DNA of 64,000 bases from Edaphobacter lichenicola (GTDB lineage Bacteria > Acidobacteriota > Terriglobia > Terriglobales > Acidobacteriaceae): contig NZ_JACHDY010000006.1 in the NCBI RefSeq assembly GCF_014201315.1, positions 1 to 64,000 of the forward strand. The letters run 5' to 3'. A model generated the notes under the pieces. The model ran no database searches. It was not told the origin of the DNA and saw only the letters and a list, made by a program, of their open reading frames with translations. The translations under genes were made by a program, and so were the position numbers. Below are positions 8,868 to 16,957 of this stretch, piece by piece; position 1 is the first letter of the stretch, and every line of letters begins with the position of its first letter.

Positions 8868-9413
8868 ATGTCACGTATTGGTAAGAAGCCGATCGCTCTA
8901 CCCGCCGGCGTCAAGTACACGGTCAGCGAGAACGGCAACACTGTAATGGTTGAAGGGCCCAAGGGCAAGGTCAGCGCGATGCTGCCTGGCGGCATCACTC
9001 TCGTCCAGAAGGATGGCCACCTGATCACCGAGCGCCAGACCGACAAGCAGGCGGCGTTTCACGGCCTCGCCCGCGCGCTGGTCTTCAACGCTGTCACCGG
9101 CGTCACCACCGGCTGGACCAAAGAGATCGACATCGTCGGCATCGGATACCGCGCCGAGCTGAAGGGGAAGAACATGGTGGTCTTCACCCTGGGCTACTCT
9201 CACCCCATCGAGTTTCCGCTGCCCACCGGCATCTCCGTTGAGATCGACCCCAAGCAGACTCACCTCACCGTCTCCGGCATCGACCGGCAGAAGGTGGGCC
9301 AGATCGCTGCCGACATGCGCTCTCTCCGCAAGCCCGACCCTTACAAGAACAAGGGCGTCCGCTACACCGGCGAGAAGCTGAAGAAGAAGGTCGGTAAGAC
9401 CGGAGCCAAGTAA
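8868..9413 (+). CDS. rplF: 50S ribosomal protein L6
   Basis: 181 aa, full length. Starts '[15 protein letters not shown]' and ends with the signature '[26 protein letters not shown]'-type tail (conserved 'PYKGKGIRY' region). The frame is open from 8709, but ATG 8868 with AAAGGG upstream gives the family start. Downstream lies a G-rich inverted repeat rather than the usual short spacer to rplR. Confidence 0.97.
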   Translation: MSRIGKKPIALPAGVKYTVSENGNTVMVEGPKGKVSAMLPGGITLVQKDGHLITERQTDKQAAFHGLARALVFNAVTGVTTGWTKEIDIVGIGYRAELKGKNMVVFTLGYSHPIEFPLPTGISVEIDPKQTHLTVSGIDRQKVGQIAADMRSLRKPDPYKNKGVRYTGEKLKKKVGKTGAK

Positions 9414-9419
9414 CAGGGG

Positions 9420-9489
9420 GGAGGGTGTAGGGAATAGGGTGTAATAAGCACCGTCCTCTACACCCTGTGCCCTAAACCCTACACCCTGC
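9420..9489. repeat. G-rich inverted repeat (solo copy) between rplF and rplR
   Basis: A left arm AGGGTGTAGGGAATAGGGTG (9422-9441) and a right arm on the other strand (9458-9489, CTACACCC...CTACACCCTGC) form an imperfect stem with a short spacer. The 20-base left-arm core is identical to the reverse complement of the right arm that flanks the four-helix-bundle gene at 18142. No ORF lies inside, so this looks like an empty or non-autonomous copy of that unit. Confidence 0.8.
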
Positions 9490-9546
9490 ATCACAAACCG
9501 AACGTCCTCAGCATTCTGAGTACGCCACTAGGAAGGAAAGTCAATC

Positions 9547-9912
9547 ATGATCAATCCACGTCAGCGTAATGTGATCCGCCAGCGCGTTCACACCCGCATC
9601 CGCGAGAAGATGTCCGGTACCGCCGAGCGTCCACGCCTCAACGTCTATCGCTCGCTCAATCACATCTACACGCAGCTCATCGACGATCTCAACGGAGTCA
9701 CCATTGCCTCTGCCTCCTCCATGGGCAAGAAGACCGAAGAGAAGAAGTACGGCGGAAACATCGCCGCGGCTGCCGAAGTCGGCAAGCTGATCGCCGAGCG
9801 CGCGAAGGAGAAGGGCATCAAAAAGATTGTGTTTGACCGTGGCGGCTATCTGTATCACGGCCGTGTGAAGGCTCTCGCCGATGCAGCCCGTGAAGCGGGT
9901 CTCGATTTCTAA
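9547..9912 (+). CDS. rplR: 50S ribosomal protein L18
   Basis: 121 aa. 5S rRNA-binding protein. Seen: '[24 protein letters not shown]', split over residues about 10-35, then 'YTQLIDD' and the C-terminal '[26 protein letters not shown]'-type signature ('[15 protein letters not shown]'). AGGAAGGAAAG precedes ATG 9547. It is separated from rplF by 133 bp that hold the inverted repeat described at 9420. Confidence 0.97.
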   Translation: MINPRQRNVIRQRVHTRIREKMSGTAERPRLNVYRSLNHIYTQLIDDLNGVTIASASSMGKKTEEKKYGGNIAAAAEVGKLIAERAKEKGIKKIVFDRGGYLYHGRVKALADAAREAGLDF

Positions 9913-9962
9913 GGTTCCCACGGCGCGCCTCGATTGGCCGCCAGAAAGCTGGATAAGACATT

Positions 9963-10469
9963 ATGGCAATGAAGAAAAAAATCGATGCGAACCGCCTCAA
10001 TCTGAAGGATGAGGTCGTTTCGATCAACCGCGTCACCAAGGTCGTCAAGGGCGGTAAGAATATGTCCTTCGCCGCGCTGGTCGTTATCGGCGACCCGGCG
10101 GAAGGCGTGGTCGGCTACGGCTCGGGCAAGGCCAAGGAAGTTCCCCAGGCGATCCGCAAGGGGATCGAGTCTGCCAAGAAGAATCTGCACAAGGTTAATC
10201 TGACCGAGAGCACGATTCCTCACCAGGTCCTCGGCCACTTCGGCGCAGGCCAGGTGATGCTCAAGCCCGCCCCGGAAGGTACTGGCGTCATCGCCGGCAA
10301 GACGGTTCGTGCTGTGATGACCGCCGCTGGTGTGCAGAACGTGCTGACCAAGAGCCTCGGCTCGGCGAACCCGCACAACGTCATCAAGGCTACGTTCGAT
10401 GCTCTGATCCAGCTTCGCAACAAGGCCGAAGTCGCCGCCCTGCGCGGTAAGGCAGTGGAAGAGCTCTAA
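9963..10469 (+). CDS. rpsE: 30S ribosomal protein S5
   Basis: 168 aa. S5 acts in decoding accuracy and mRNA unwinding. The dsRNA-binding-like N-terminal domain has '[19 protein letters not shown]' and '[14 protein letters not shown]'. The C-terminal domain has '[13 protein letters not shown]' and '[21 protein letters not shown]'. ATG 9963; a second ATG at 9969 is possible but shorter. Confidence 0.97.
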   Translation: MAMKKKIDANRLNLKDEVVSINRVTKVVKGGKNMSFAALVVIGDPAEGVVGYGSGKAKEVPQAIRKGIESAKKNLHKVNLTESTIPHQVLGHFGAGQVMLKPAPEGTGVIAGKTVRAVMTAAGVQNVLTKSLGSANPHNVIKATFDALIQLRNKAEVAALRGKAVEEL

Positions 10470-10507
10470 GCTCAACCCTGCTCCAACAAGATTCAAGGAG
10501 CTCTCTC

Positions 10508-10702
10508 ATGGCTGACACCAACGCAATCGCCAAAATCAAGCTGCAGTACTTCCGTTCCAAGATCTGCACCCCGGTCAAGCACAAGCTCGTCATCAAGGGC
10601 CTAGGCTTTACCCGTCTCAACCAGATCGTCGAGCGCGAAGACACGCCATCCATTCGTGGCATGGTCGCAAAGGTTCCCCATCTCGTCCGCGTCGTCGACT
10701 AG
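10508..10702 (+). CDS. rpmD: 50S ribosomal protein L30
   Basis: 64 aa. Small L30 with the family block 'GLGFTRLNQIVEREDTPSIR' and 'MVAKVPHLVRV'. CAAGGAG precedes ATG 10508. Its presence between rpsE and rplO is the classical spc order. Confidence 0.96.
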   Translation: MADTNAIAKIKLQYFRSKICTPVKHKLVIKGLGFTRLNQIVEREDTPSIRGMVAKVPHLVRVVD

Positions 10703-10803
10703 TCGCCGAACCGGCATAACCGCACCAAACCCCGTAAGGGCTAACTCATAAGCGAGTCGGCGAAGAGCAGAAGCTGCTTCACCGGCGTTAAGCGAGGAAA
10801 CAA

Positions 10804-11265
10804 ATGGCAATCCGTAATCTCTCCAATCTCCGCGCCCCCAAGCGGGCGAACGAAAACAAGAAGCGTGTCGGCCGTGGTATGGGTTCGGGCATGGGTAAGA
10901 CCTCCACCCGCGGCCACAAGGGTCAGGGCTCCCGCTCGGGTTCGTCCTTGATGCGTGGTTTTGAAGGCGGCCAGATGCCCCTTCACCGCCGTCTGCCCAA
11001 GCGCGGCTTCACCAACATCTTCCGTGTCGAGTACCAGGTCCTCGGCCTCGACCGCGTCGCCGAGATCGTTGCCGCTGAAAACGTCACCGAGTTCACCCTC
11101 GACAAGATCATCGAGCTTGGCCTTCTCCGTAAGAAGGGCGCTTTGATCAAAGTGTTGAATAACGGAGAGATCAAGACTGCCGTGACGGTTCACGCGCACA
11201 AGTTCTCGAAGACCGCCCAGGAGGCGATCGAAAAGGCCGGCGGCAAGGCCATCCTGATCGGCTAG
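10804..11265 (+). CDS. rplO: 50S ribosomal protein L15
   Basis: 153 aa. Late-assembly 23S-binding protein. The Gly-rich N-terminal region is typical: 'KRVGRGMGSGMGKTSTRGHKG' spread over residues about 20-40, 'SGSSLMRGFEGGQMPLHRRLPKRGF' over 43-67. 'AGGKAILIG' is the C-terminus. SD GAGGAAAC before ATG 10804. secY follows after 93 bp. Confidence 0.97.
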   Translation: MAIRNLSNLRAPKRANENKKRVGRGMGSGMGKTSTRGHKGQGSRSGSSLMRGFEGGQMPLHRRLPKRGFTNIFRVEYQVLGLDRVAEIVAAENVTEFTLDKIIELGLLRKKGALIKVLNNGEIKTAVTVHAHKFSKTAQEAIEKAGGKAILIG

Positions 11266-11358
11266 GCAGCATTTAGAATGATTGGCAGGCGAGGGCAACC
11301 GCCCTCGCATCGCCGTTTCACCAGATCACCAGGTTTTACCCCGAGGTTCCCGCACCCG

Positions 11359-12768
11359 ATGTTCGAGAAAATCGCAAACATCTTCAAAATCCCCGACCTC
11401 CGCAAACGCGTGTTGTTTACGCTTGGCATGTTGGCCGTATACCGCCTCGGCGGGCACATCCCCACCCCCGGCATCAACGCCGACATGCTCGCCCAGTTCT
11501 TCAATCAGAACTCCGGCTCAGCTCTCGGCCTGGTCGATCTCTTCTCCGGCGGAAACCTCCGCAAGCTCACCGTCTTCGCGCTCGGCATCATGCCGTACAT
11601 CACGGCGTCGATCATCTTCCAGCTGCTCACGGTCATCTATGAGCCTCTGGCGAAGCTGCAGAAGGAAGGCGAACTCGGCCGCCGCAAGATCACCCAGTGG
11701 ACGCGTTACGTTACGGTTCTGCTTGGCATCGTGCAGTCGTTTGCCATCGCGCTGACGCTCACCAATACCAGCACCGGGCAGACGATGGTCACCATCTCCC
11801 GCGCCGCTTTCATCCCGCTTTGCGTCATTACTCTCACCGCCGGCACTGCATTCATCATGTGGCTGGGGGAACAGATCACCGAGCGCGGCATCGGCAATGG
11901 CATGAGCCTGCTCATCTTCGCTGGTATCGTCGTCGGCTTGCCCAAAGGCATTGAGAATCTCTACGAGAAGGTACGTGACAACGCCTGGGGAGCGCTGACT
12001 CCCATCGCTGTCGCCTTCCTGATCGTGGGCATGATCGCCGTCGTCGCCTTCATCGTCTTCGTGGAGCGCTCCGAGCGTCGCATTCCGGTCCAGTACGCCA
12101 AGCGCATCGTTGGCCGCAAGATGATGGGTGGCCAGTCGACACACCTCCCGCTCAAGGTCAACTCCGGCGGTGTGATGCCGGTCATCTTCGCCAGCTCCAT
12201 CCTGTCGGCTCCTCTGCTCTTCTCCGGCGCTCACATCTTCGGCTACTCTCTGCAGGACTCCTCCTTCTTTGGTCCGATCCTGCGTGCTCTGGCTCCCGGC
12301 GAGCCGTGGTACGAACTGCTGCAGATGGTCGCGATCATCTTCTTCGCCTACTTCTACATCTCGATCGTCTTCCGTCCAGACGATATCGCCGACAACATGC
12401 GCAAGTACGGCGGCTTTATCCCCGGAATTCGTCCCGGCAAGCGCACTGCCGACTTCATCAATGATGTGCTGACACGCATCACCCTTGTCGGCGCGCTCTA
12501 TCTCATCATCATCACCATCATTCCGCAGCTGCTCATCAGCGGAATCCACTTCAACCATCTCTGGCTCATCGGCTCGGTCTTTGATCGGCTGCCGACCTGG
12601 ATGACCAACGGCCTCGGCGTCAACTTCTACTTCGGCGGTACCAGCCTGCTGATCGTTGTCGGCGTAGCCATGGACACGGTCCAGCAGATCGAATCGCAGC
12701 TCATCATGCGTCACTATGACGGCTTCACTCCCAAGAGTGGCCGAATCCGTGGCCGCAAGAGCTGGTAG
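11359..12768 (+). CDS. secY: Protein translocase subunit SecY
   Basis: 469 aa, ten predicted membrane helices. SecY forms the Sec channel in the inner membrane with SecE and SecG. Family motifs: 'YRLGGHIPTPGI' in helix 1, 'LGIMPYITASIIFQLLTVI' in helix 2, 'GIGNGMSLLIFAGI', 'RIPVQYAKR' in the cytosolic loop that docks the ribosome and SecA, 'KYGGFIPGIRPG'. The frame is open from 11278; ATG 11359 gives the standard 'MFEKIANIFKIPDLRKR' start. Adk follows 13 bp later. Confidence 0.97.
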   Translation: MFEKIANIFKIPDLRKRVLFTLGMLAVYRLGGHIPTPGINADMLAQFFNQNSGSALGLVDLFSGGNLRKLTVFALGIMPYITASIIFQLLTVIYEPLAKLQKEGELGRRKITQWTRYVTVLLGIVQSFAIALTLTNTSTGQTMVTISRAAFIPLCVITLTAGTAFIMWLGEQITERGIGNGMSLLIFAGIVVGLPKGIENLYEKVRDNAWGALTPIAVAFLIVGMIAVVAFIVFVERSERRIPVQYAKRIVGRKMMGGQSTHLPLKVNSGGVMPVIFASSILSAPLLFSGAHIFGYSLQDSSFFGPILRALAPGEPWYELLQMVAIIFFAYFYISIVFRPDDIADNMRKYGGFIPGIRPGKRTADFINDVLTRITLVGALYLIIITIIPQLLISGIHFNHLWLIGSVFDRLPTWMTNGLGVNFYFGGTSLLIVVGVAMDTVQQIESQLIMRHYDGFTPKSGRIRGRKSW

Positions 12769-12781
12769 GGAAGTTAGCCCG

Positions 12782-13507
12782 TTGACTACAAGCACCGCAT
12801 CCGAACCCGAGACGGCCCCGGCAGAGAAGAACTTCCTGCCCGGGCCGGTCCTCCTTTTAGGCGCTCCCGGCGTTGGCAAGGGCACGCAGGCGAAGGCGCT
12901 GATGGCCGCTTACGGTATCCCGCAGATCTCCACCGGCGACATCCTCCGCTGGAACATCTCCAACGGTACGCCACTCGGCAAGGCGGCGAAGACTCTCGTC
13001 GATCAGGGCACCCTCGTCTCTGACGAACTCGTCAACCAGATGGTCGCCGACCGACTAAAACAGCCTGATACGCGGCGTGGCTTTATTCTTGATGGGTTTC
13101 CACGGACGCTGAATCAAGCGAACTGGCTCGATGCGCAGTTGACCTCTGATGCCGGCACTCTGCCCGTGGTCGCGATCAGCATCGTCGTCGAGTACGAGCA
13201 GCTGCTCCATCGCATCACCGGCCGTAGGATCTGTGGAACGGACCACATCTATAACATCTATTCGAATCCACCTGCTGTTCCAGGCATCTGTGATGTTGAT
13301 GGTTCCGCTCTGATCCAGCGTCCCGATGATTCCGAGGCTGTCTTCACGGAACGCATGAAGACTTTTGAAGCCCAGACCGCTCCTGTGATTGAACACTATC
13401 GGAAGCAGGGCCGCTTCGAAATAGTAGACGGGGACCGCCCAGTCGAAGAAGTGACTGCCGGAATCGTGTCCGCTCTTAAACGTCTTCGCAACGATTCGAA
13501 CCAGTAG
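12782..13507 (+). CDS. adk: Adenylate kinase, TTG start
   Basis: 241 aa if started at TTG 12782, 7 nt after GGGAAG; no ATG exists between the secY stop and the P-loop. It converts ATP + AMP to 2 ADP. P-loop 'GAPGVGKGTQAK' at residues about 25-36, AMP site 'ISTGDILRW', 'GFILDGFPRTLNQA' and 'GRRIC'. The LID has C-x2-D and C-x2-D in place of the four-ligand C-x2-C / C-x2-C/D zinc site, with a neighbouring His. It lies in the secY-adk-map-infA order. Confidence 0.95.
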   Translation: MTTSTASEPETAPAEKNFLPGPVLLLGAPGVGKGTQAKALMAAYGIPQISTGDILRWNISNGTPLGKAAKTLVDQGTLVSDELVNQMVADRLKQPDTRRGFILDGFPRTLNQANWLDAQLTSDAGTLPVVAISIVVEYEQLLHRITGRRICGTDHIYNIYSNPPAVPGICDVDGSALIQRPDDSEAVFTERMKTFEAQTAPVIEHYRKQGRFEIVDGDRPVEEVTAGIVSALKRLRNDSNQ

Positions 13508-13527
13508 CCCCGAGACAAAGCTGCCCT

Positions 13528-14277
13528 ATGGCCATCATGATCAAAACGGCGCAGGAGATCGAGAAGATGCGGATCTCCGGCAAGGCTCTCCGCCAGGTTC
13601 ATAACGCAATCGCGCCCCATGTTGTTCCTGGCGCGTCGACGATGGATCTCGAGGAGATTGCCGTAAAAAAGATCGCCGAGCTGGGCGCCATTGCAGCCTT
13701 CAAGGGATACCACGGCTTTCCCGCGGCTCTGTGCACCTCGGTCAACAACGAGGTCGTCCACGGCATGCCCAACGCCAAGCGCATCCTCGCCGAAGGCGAT
13801 ATTCTCTCTATCGACTGCGGAGTTATCATCGACGGCTTTTACTCGGACGCCGCCGTGACCTACCCGATCGGCAAGGTGAGCGCTGGGACGACAAAGCTTC
13901 TCGAAGTGACAAAGGCCTCCCTCGAGAAGGCGATCGAGCAGTGCCAGGTTGGCGGGCGGTTGGGCGATATCTCCGCCGCCGTCCAGGAACTCTGTGAAGC
14001 GGAGGGTTTTGGGGTCGTCCGGGAGTTTGTCGGGCACGGGATTGGCCGCGCCATGCACGAAGACCCGCAGGTTCCGAACTTTGGCGCTGCCGGCAAGGGA
14101 CCGAGGTTGAAGGCGGGCATGGTGCTCGCCATCGAGCCTATGATCAACGCCGGCGGGCCCGAAGTGCGGGTTTTGAAGGATGGCTGGACGGCGGTGACCA
14201 TTGACGGCAGCTACAGCGCCCACTTTGAGCACACCGTCGCCCTCACGAAAGATGGCCCCTTGGTGCTTACCCGCTAG
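13528..14277 (+). CDS. map: Methionine aminopeptidase, type I
   Basis: 249 aa, full length for the soluble type I enzyme that removes the initiator Met. The five metal ligands can be placed: two Asp in 'SIDCGVIIDGFYSDAAV', His in 'GHGIGRAMHEDP', Glu in 'LAIEPMIN' and Glu in 'SAHFEHTVAL'. ATG 13528 (a second in-frame ATG follows at 13537). 20 bp after adk, same operon. Confidence 0.97.
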   Translation: MAIMIKTAQEIEKMRISGKALRQVHNAIAPHVVPGASTMDLEEIAVKKIAELGAIAAFKGYHGFPAALCTSVNNEVVHGMPNAKRILAEGDILSIDCGVIIDGFYSDAAVTYPIGKVSAGTTKLLEVTKASLEKAIEQCQVGGRLGDISAAVQELCEAEGFGVVREFVGHGIGRAMHEDPQVPNFGAAGKGPRLKAGMVLAIEPMINAGGPEVRVLKDGWTAVTIDGSYSAHFEHTVALTKDGPLVLTR

Positions 14278-14388
14278 GTAAATCGACCCCTTTTGGGGTA
14301 CTATAAGAGATGCGGTGTGCGCAAGTGTGTCGCATGGTAACTCTGGTTGAGGAAAACGCTCAACTCAAAGAAGAAGTTATGGAAACGA

Positions 14389-14404
14389 AAGGGGTTCGCC
14401 CCTT
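14389..14404 (+). promoter_or_regulatory. UUCG-capped hairpin just upstream of infA
   Basis: AAGGGG-TTCG-CCCCTT is a perfect 6-bp stem closed by a TTCG loop. It lies 8 nt before the AAAGGAGA Shine-Dalgarno of infA. Its position in the 147-bp map-infA spacer suggests a 5' stabilising element, an RNA processing end, or control of initiation. Another short palindrome, CCCCTTTTGGGG, lies at 14287-14298. Confidence 0.5.
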
Positions 14405-14424
14405 GACCTTCCAAAGGAGATCGT

Positions 14425-14643
14425 TTGTCGAAGGAAGATGCAATTGAAGTGATGGCGGTGGTCGTCGAGACCCTGCCGAATGCGATGTTCAAGGTCGAGC
14501 TTGAGAACAAGCACCAGGCCCTTGCACACGTCTCCGGACGTATGCGCAAAAACTTCATTCGTATCCTCCCCGGCGACCGCGTCGCGATTGAGCTCAGTCC
14601 GTACGATCTCAACCGCGGCCGCATTGTCTACCGCTACAAGTAG
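14425..14643 (+). CDS. infA: Translation initiation factor IF-1, TTG start
   Basis: 72 aa, exact family length, one S1/OB domain that occupies the A site during initiation. Seen: '[20 protein letters not shown]', '[19 protein letters not shown]', '[13 protein letters not shown]'. TTG 14425 is the start because it gives 'MSKEDAIEV' and lies 4 nt after AAAGGAGA; no ATG is available at this end. Confidence 0.97.
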   Translation: MSKEDAIEVMAVVVETLPNAMFKVELENKHQALAHVSGRMRKNFIRILPGDRVAIELSPYDLNRGRIVYRYK

Positions 14644-14712
14644 ACAACGGCTACGGGGCCCATCCCGTCTCCAATCATGGGTTGCTCAAGCGCATTTGCA
14701 CTTGGGATAGTT

Positions 14713-14766
14713 CAGGGTTTTTGACCCTGGCGTTCAGGCTGCACGTCAAAAGGAGTTTCGTCTCCT
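14713..14766 (+). promoter_or_regulatory. Two small hairpins in the infA-rpmJ spacer
   Basis: CAGGGT (14713-14718) pairs with ACCCTG (14724-14729), and AGGAG (14751-14755) pairs with CTCCT (14762-14766). They fill part of the 178-bp spacer before rpmJ. No clear U-tract follows either, so readthrough into rpmJ is expected; the second could hide the AGGAG from ribosomes. Confidence 0.35.
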
Positions 14767-14821
14767 CGAGATGCGTACTCTGGTTGCCGGTTTCACGTTG
14801 CAATCAAAGAAGGGAATCACA

Positions 14822-14935
14822 ATGAAGGTCCGTGCCTCAGTAAAGAAGATGTGTGACAAGTGCAAGGTTATTCACCGCCGCGGTGTTGTGCGTGTTATCT
14901 GCGAGAACGCAAAGCACAAGCAGCGTCAGGGATAA
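14822..14935 (+). CDS. rpmJ: 50S ribosomal protein L36, zinc type
   Basis: 37 aa, read directly from the sequence. Translates as '[20 protein letters not shown]' then '[17 protein letters not shown]', the normal L36. Cys11, Cys14, Cys27 and His32 (residues by count) form the zinc ribbon of the C+ form. AGAAGGGA lies before ATG 14822. First gene of the alpha part (rpmJ-rpsM-rpsK-rpsD-rpoA-rplQ). Confidence 0.96.
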   Translation: MKVRASVKKMCDKCKVIHRRGVVRVICENAKHKQRQG

Positions 14936-15094
14936 AAAAGACCGCAAGGTCTGTGTTTTTCGATTCCAGCATCACCGGCCCCGCCGGGCTAGTTAGCCGA
15001 AGTCAAGGCTTGCGTTGAACCCGACGGACTCAGCCGTAAACAAGAAACCCCGCTCCCGTGGCGAAGCTACGGAGCTCAACCGAAAAGGAACCCC

Positions 15095-15475
15095 ATGGCA
15101 CGTATTGCTGGAGTCGATGTCCCTAATAACAAACAGGTGCGCATCGGTCTCACCTACATCTTCGGAATCGGCGACTCTCGCGCCGCCAAGATCCTCGTGA
15201 AGGCGGATGTCGATCCCGTCGCGAAGGTCGGCACGCTCGACGAGGACGCGCTGAACCGCATCCGTCAGGTCATTGAAGCCGAGGGCCAGATCGAAGGCGA
15301 TCTCCGCAAGGACATCTCGCTCAACATCAAGCGCCTGATCGAAATTCAGTCCTACCGTGGCCTCCGCCATCGCCGCAGCCTTCCTGTCCGTGGCCAGCGT
15401 ACCCACACCAACGCTCGCACCCGCAAAGGCCCACGCAAGGGAACCGTTGCCGGTAAGAAGAAAGCGACGAAATAA
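15095..15475 (+). CDS. rpsM: 30S ribosomal protein S13
   Basis: 126 aa. Head protein contacting P-site tRNA and L5. Begins '[22 protein letters not shown]' and has the signature '[27 protein letters not shown]' (residues about 86-112). AAAAGGA before ATG 15095. rpsK starts 3 bp after the stop. Confidence 0.98.
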   Translation: MARIAGVDVPNNKQVRIGLTYIFGIGDSRAAKILVKADVDPVAKVGTLDEDALNRIRQVIEAEGQIEGDLRKDISLNIKRLIEIQSYRGLRHRRSLPVRGQRTHTNARTRKGPRKGTVAGKKKATK

Positions 15476-15478
15476 GAC

Positions 15479-15901
15479 ATGGCGAAGACACAGAATACGA
15501 AGGGTGCAGCAAAGCCCGGCAAGAATAAGAAGTTCAAGAAGCGCGAGCGGAAGAATGTTCCATTTGGCCTCGTCTTTATTCAGGCTTCGTTCAACAACAC
15601 CATCGTCACCATCACCGACCAGGTCGGCAATACGCTGAGCTGGAAGTCGTCCGGTTCGCTTGGCTTCCGAGGCTCCCGCAAGGGAACCCCGTTTGCCGCG
15701 CAGCAGGCCGCCGTCGGTGCAGCCAACGCAGCCCGCGACCACGGTGTCCGCTCGGTCGATGTGCGCGTCTCCGGTCCCGGCTCTGGCCGTGAGTCCGCGA
15801 TCCGCGCTCTCGCCACCACCGGCATCGAGGTTCGCAGCATCCGCGACGTTACGCCGATGCCGCACAACGGTTGTCGTCCGCCGAAGCGCCGCCGCGTTTG
15901 A
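15479..15901 (+). CDS. rpsK: 30S ribosomal protein S11
   Basis: 140 aa. Platform protein. Lys-rich N-terminus, then '[22 protein letters not shown]', '[17 protein letters not shown]' and the signature '[23 protein letters not shown]' at the C-terminus (residues about 118-140). Followed 3 bp later by the small DUF1272 gene rather than rpsD. Confidence 0.98.
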   Translation: MAKTQNTKGAAKPGKNKKFKKRERKNVPFGLVFIQASFNNTIVTITDQVGNTLSWKSSGSLGFRGSRKGTPFAAQQAAVGAANAARDHGVRSVDVRVSGPGSGRESAIRALATTGIEVRSIRDVTPMPHNGCRPPKRRRV

Positions 15902-15904
15902 TCT

Positions 15905-16102
15905 GTGGCACTTTTGATGAAGTCCGAATGCGAGCGCTGTAATACGGCTCTCAATGCAGACGGAGTAGCCTTCATCTGCAGTTATGAGTGCAGCTTCTGT
16001 GCAACATGCGCTCAGGTTATGAATGCAATCTGTCCCAACTGCGGCGGTGAGCTTGTTCTCAGGCCCCGCCGCAGGCAAGACGTTACAACAACTGGATCGT
16101 GA
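15905..16102 (+). CDS. DUF1272 family small Cys-rich protein
   Basis: 65 aa if read from GTG 15905 (ATG 15917 is an alternative four codons later). Eight cysteines in pairs: 'CERC', 'CSYECSFCATC', 'CPNC', followed by 'GGELVLRPRR'. This is the pattern of the DUF1272 family, a presumed zinc ribbon of unknown function. It starts 3 bp after rpsK and ends 54 bp before rpsD, on the same strand, so it should be co-transcribed and possibly translationally coupled to S11. No function is claimed; a zinc-linked or ribosome-linked role is only suggested by position. Confidence 0.88.
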   Translation: MALLMKSECERCNTALNADGVAFICSYECSFCATCAQVMNAICPNCGGELVLRPRRRQDVTTTGS

Positions 16103-16156
16103 AGAAGCGCTGCCCGCGCGTAAAGCGATCGTCACCCGAAGTCAGGAGTTATAAAA

Positions 16157-16789
16157 ATGGCACGTTATACCGGACCCGTCTGCCGCCTCTGCCGCCGCGA
16201 CGGCACCAAACTCTTTCTCAAGGGAACCAAATGCTTCTCTGAAAAATGCCCGGTCGAGAAGCGCAACTTTCCCCCAGGCCAGCACGGCCAGTCCCGCAAA
16301 GTGAAGAAGGTCGTCGGCTACGGTCTGCAGCTCCGCGAGAAGCAGAAGGCCAAGCGCATCTACTTCACCCTCGAGACCCAGTTCCGCGCCTACTACCAGA
16401 AGGCTTCGAACAAGACCGGCGTCACTGGCGAGCTTCTGCTCCAGCAGCTTGAGACCCGCCTCGACAACGTCGCCTACCGCCTCGGCTTCGCCATGAGCCG
16501 CCGCCAGGCCCGTCAGGTCGTTCGTCACGGCCACCTCCAGGTCAACGGCCGCAAGGTCAACATCCCGTCCTTCCAGGTCAAGGTTGGCGATGAGATCGCG
16601 ATTCGCGAGGGCTCGAAGGCTCTGGTCATGCTCGAAGAGGCCAAGAACTTTGCCGCCGGTCAAAATCAGGTTCAGTGGCTCGACATCAACCGCGACAATC
16701 TCTCCGGCAAGGTCATCGCTCTGCCGAAGCGCGAAGACGTCAACCTGCCCGTCAACGAGCAGCTGATAGTCGAACTCTACAGCAAGTAA
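16157..16789 (+). CDS. rpsD: 30S ribosomal protein S4, zinc-binding form
   Basis: 210 aa, full length. S4 initiates 30S assembly and represses the alpha operon in E. coli. The N-terminal zinc knuckle is present ('CRLCRRDG', '[11 protein letters not shown]'). 'FPPGQHG' and the S4 RNA-binding domain '[20 protein letters not shown]' to '[16 protein letters not shown]' are clear. SD AGGAG before ATG 16157. Confidence 0.98.
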   Translation: MARYTGPVCRLCRRDGTKLFLKGTKCFSEKCPVEKRNFPPGQHGQSRKVKKVVGYGLQLREKQKAKRIYFTLETQFRAYYQKASNKTGVTGELLLQQLETRLDNVAYRLGFAMSRRQARQVVRHGHLQVNGRKVNIPSFQVKVGDEIAIREGSKALVMLEEAKNFAAGQNQVQWLDINRDNLSGKVIALPKREDVNLPVNEQLIVELYSK

Positions 16790-16957
16790 CCGCTGTAGTT
16801 ACATATAAGATTCGTCATTTGGCAGCGCGACAAAGAACATTGTATTTGTTCCTTGTCACGCTACAAATGCGAAAGCAACACAACAAACGAACTCGCAACA
16901 GGAACACCCCGCCATCTCGCAGAATGCATCGCGAGTGAGCCGGAAAAGGAGAAACAC

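Noticed and set aside
14334..14447. 37-codon ORF upstream of and overlapping infA
   Set aside because: Possible leader peptide by position, but it has no ribosome binding site and runs through the UUCG hairpin; not enough to call.
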